From Deltaproteobacteria bacterium (GTDB lineage Bacteria > Desulfobacterota > Binatia > UBA9968): a DNA stretch of 35,115 nucleotides. The position numbers and the translations under genes are program-made. The notes beneath the pieces were generated by a model that was not told the DNA's origin, ran no database searches, and was given only the letters and a program-made list of their open reading frames with translations. Below, in pieces: positions 33,763 to 35,115 of the stretch. The stretch spans positions 1 through 35,115 of the forward strand of contig JACPAM010000119.1 in NCBI GenBank assembly GCA_016180805.1, read 5' to 3'. How positions within the stretch are numbered: position 1 is the stretch's first letter; every line of letters starts with the position of its first letter.

Positions 33763-33779
33763 CCCGATCCTCGAAGCCC

Positions 33780-33883
33780 GAGGGGGACGAGCAGGAAGGC
33801 TGCGGACGTCCGATTACAAACGGTGCGACTCATGGCAGAAACCCATCGGCCGCGGCCTGATGGCTCGGCCCTCGAGGAGCTTT
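33780..33883 (+). repeat. Nested-palindrome repeat, copy E (single-stem form)
   Basis: The left arm is GAGGGGGACGAGCAGGAAGG, identical in type to the outer left arm of copy C, but it runs straight into the conserved loop (CCGATTACAAAC, CGACTCATGG, AAACCCATCGG). It then passes to the outer right arm CCGCGGCCTGATGGCTCGG. The inner arms GAGCGCGAGCGAGG and GAGAGCGCGC are missing. Confidence 0.8.
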
Positions 33884-33900
33884 CGGAGGAGCTTGTTAGG

Positions 33901-34021
33901 AACCACAATTTCGAGCCGCGGTTAGGATCGGGGTTCACCCCGTTCCTGACCTCATTCGCAGGCCTACCGCGCGATCCACGATTTAACCACAGTCTCGAAG
34001 GGCGGTTAGGAACGGGGTTCA
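33901..34021 (+). repeat. Two 37-bp direct repeats with an inverted segment between
   Basis: 33901-33937 and 33985-34021 align over 37 bp with about 30 identities; both begin AACCACA and contain GCGGTTAGGA-N-CGGGGTTCA. Between them CCCCGTTCCTGACC (33938-33951 region) is the near reverse complement of the second unit's GGTTAGGAACGGGG. The second unit ends on the stop codon of the PAC2 gene (34019-34021). Confidence 0.75.
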
Positions 34022-34804
34022 CTGCTCGAACTCGCGCTTTTTGAGCTCCCGAATGAAGGCAGAAAGGTTGGGATCGTTGCTGATGGCCTCGTTGACCTTG
34101 GCTTGAAATTCGGCGGCCGCCCGCTCCAGCGGGCCGGTGTCGACCCTCAGCCCAATCCACTGGGTTAGCCGAAGCACCAGCGCGAGGGATCCCCTGGGAT
34201 TGGGCGCGGCGGATAGATAGTGAGGGAGAGCCGCCCACAGGCTCACGCTCGGGATGCCGACTTTGCGGCAGGCCTCGTTGAGCACGCCGATAATCCCCGT
34301 CGGTCCCTGGTACCTTGAAGGAAGAAGATCCATCTCGGCCATCAACTTCGGATCCGAGGCAAAGCCCGTGAGCGGAACCGGGCGGGTATAGAGGACCTCG
34401 TCGAGATAGGCCCCGAGGGTGACGATCATCCGCACGCCGCACTCGCGCACGAGCCGCATTACGGTTTCACAGAAGGTCCGCCAGCGCAGGTGCGGTTCGG
34501 CGCCGACCCCAAAAACGAAGTCGCGCTCGATTCCGATACCGGAACCGTAATAGAGGTCGTAGGATGGCCACTGGATTTGACGGTTCGTACCCTCCACCAG
34601 ACGAACGACGGGCCGCTGGACGGAAAAATCGTAGAACTCTTCAGGGTCGATGGCGGCAAATTTGGTCGCGATGAGCTGCTCGGTGAGATAACGGACCGCC
34701 GTGGTAGCCGATGCGCCGGCGTCGCTCCATCCGGAAAAGGAAAGAATCAGCACCGGCTGCTTTAGCCCGGGACGAGATTCGAACGTGATGGGATCGTGAG
34801 CCAC
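34019..34804 (-). CDS. PAC2 (proteasome assembly chaperone-like) family protein
   Basis: 261 residues from a GTG at 34804 with no clear ribosome site. The PAC2 fold features are present: LKQPVLILSFSGWSDAGASATTAVRYL, IDPEEFYDFSVQRPVV, GSGIGIERDFVFGVGAEPHLRWRTFCETVM, IVTLGAYLDEVLYTRPVPLTG, and QGPTGIIGVLNEACRKVGIPSVSLWAALPHYLS. Archaeal and eukaryotic relatives help assemble proteasomes; the role in bacteria is not settled. No proteasome subunit is in the window. Upstream and downstream of the gene are repeats, so its transcription unit is probably monocistronic. Confidence 0.9.
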   Translation of the reverse strand: MAHDPITFESRPGLKQPVLILSFSGWSDAGASATTAVRYLTEQLIATKFAAIDPEEFYDFSVQRPVVRLVEGTNRQIQWPSYDLYYGSGIGIERDFVFGVGAEPHLRWRTFCETVMRLVRECGVRMIVTLGAYLDEVLYTRPVPLTGFASDPKLMAEMDLLPSRYQGPTGIIGVLNEACRKVGIPSVSLWAALPHYLSAAPNPRGSLALVLRLTQWIGLRVDTGPLERAAAEFQAKVNEAISNDPNLSAFIRELKKREFEQ

Positions 34805-34897
34805 GAAATTACTCTAGCACAACTCGGCTATTTCCCACCAGTCCCAGCGCGGATTGTTCACGGCGGACAGGACCTTCGGGGCGAGCCCTTCAGGTCA

Positions 34898-35086
34898 GGG
34901 AGACGAGGAGGAAGGCCGCGGATGTCCTTTTCCGCGACCGAGGGGAGCGCGAGCGAGGCTGCGGACGTCCGATCACAAACAGCACGACTCATGGCGCGAA
35001 CCCATCGGGCGCAGCCGAGAGCGCGCTTCCCGAGGGAGCTTAGTCCATCGGCCGCGGCCTGATGGCTCGGCCCCCGAGGAGCTTTC
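34898..35086 (+). repeat. Nested-palindrome repeat, copy F (full two-stem form)
   Basis: The outer left arm (GACGAGGAGGAAGGCCGCGG, 34902-34921) is followed by the 100-nt core (34942-35041) with inner stems and conserved loop (GATCACAAAC, CGACTCATGG, CGAACCCATCGG). The outer right arm GGCCGCGGCCTGATGGCTCG and the end CCCCCGAGGAGCTTTC close it. It occupies most of the last 311 bp, in which no gene is supported. Confidence 0.85.
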
Positions 35087-35115
35087 TGAGGAATGCGGGC
35101 TAGGAGGCTGGCGGG

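Noticed and set aside
34796-35062. Possible arginine-rich small protein at the right end
   Set aside because: The frame is open only because it crosses repeat copy F; the same peptide appears wherever the repeat occurs.

Overview
The window looks like chromosomal DNA of an uncultured Gram-negative (diderm) bacterium with fairly high GC. Outer-membrane functions (MlaA, a TolC-type channel with an RND pump, SecDF-YajC), a DUF4416 protein next to CoaBC, a TrmI-type tRNA methyltransferase, a deoxyhypusine-synthase-like protein and two NMT1/SsuA-type solute-binding proteins together suggest a deltaproteobacterial-type or neighbouring lineage (Desulfobacterota, Binatota, Methylomirabilota or similar). 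That placement is inference from gene content, not from a marker tree. I see no rRNA, tRNA, CRISPR array, complete insertion sequence, prophage or plasmid gene.

Layout. 1-3416: the end of an MgtE-type Mg2+ transporter, an APC-type permease with a universal-stress-like tail, and an orphan solute-binding protein on the minus strand. 3669-10799 (minus): recJ, then the classical queA-tgt-yajC-secD-secF cluster. 10874-15923 (minus): slipin, NfeD-type membrane protease, family 4 uracil-DNA glycosylase, DUF4416 protein and coaBC. 15987-18234 (plus): a doubtful small membrane protein, mlaA and a deoxyhypusine-synthase-like gene. 18285-25136 (minus): a tetR-tolC-acrA-acrB type efflux operon with a palindromic operator at its head. 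25729-28383: a zinc-ribbon protein, an RluA-type pseudouridine synthase and a GDP-mannose pyrophosphorylase. 28610-31838 (plus): trmI followed by an ABC importer with one ATPase and two different permeases, facing a solute-binding protein on the other strand. 33052-34804 (minus): a dolichol-phosphate-mannose-synthase-like glycosyltransferase and a PAC2 protein.

The genes are mostly conserved housekeeping and envelope functions. The unusual part is the DNA between them. Nearly every gap longer than about 50 bp holds a repeat. A GC-rich nested-palindrome family with a nearly invariant ~45-nt loop occurs six times (A 5465, B 13809, C 25249, D 28420, E 33780, F 34898). An AT-rich palindromic family (motif ATGCAAATTGCAAA and relatives) occurs at 8531, 22705 and 27110. 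In the 22705 copy it encodes most of the signal peptide of the efflux adaptor. A third family (AGGATCGGGGTT) lies around 25521-25600 and 33762-34021, and there are further one-off palindromes at 3581-3680, 9713-9762, 10806-10871 and 17010-17115. This repeat system, rather than any single gene, is the best candidate here for something not yet described.
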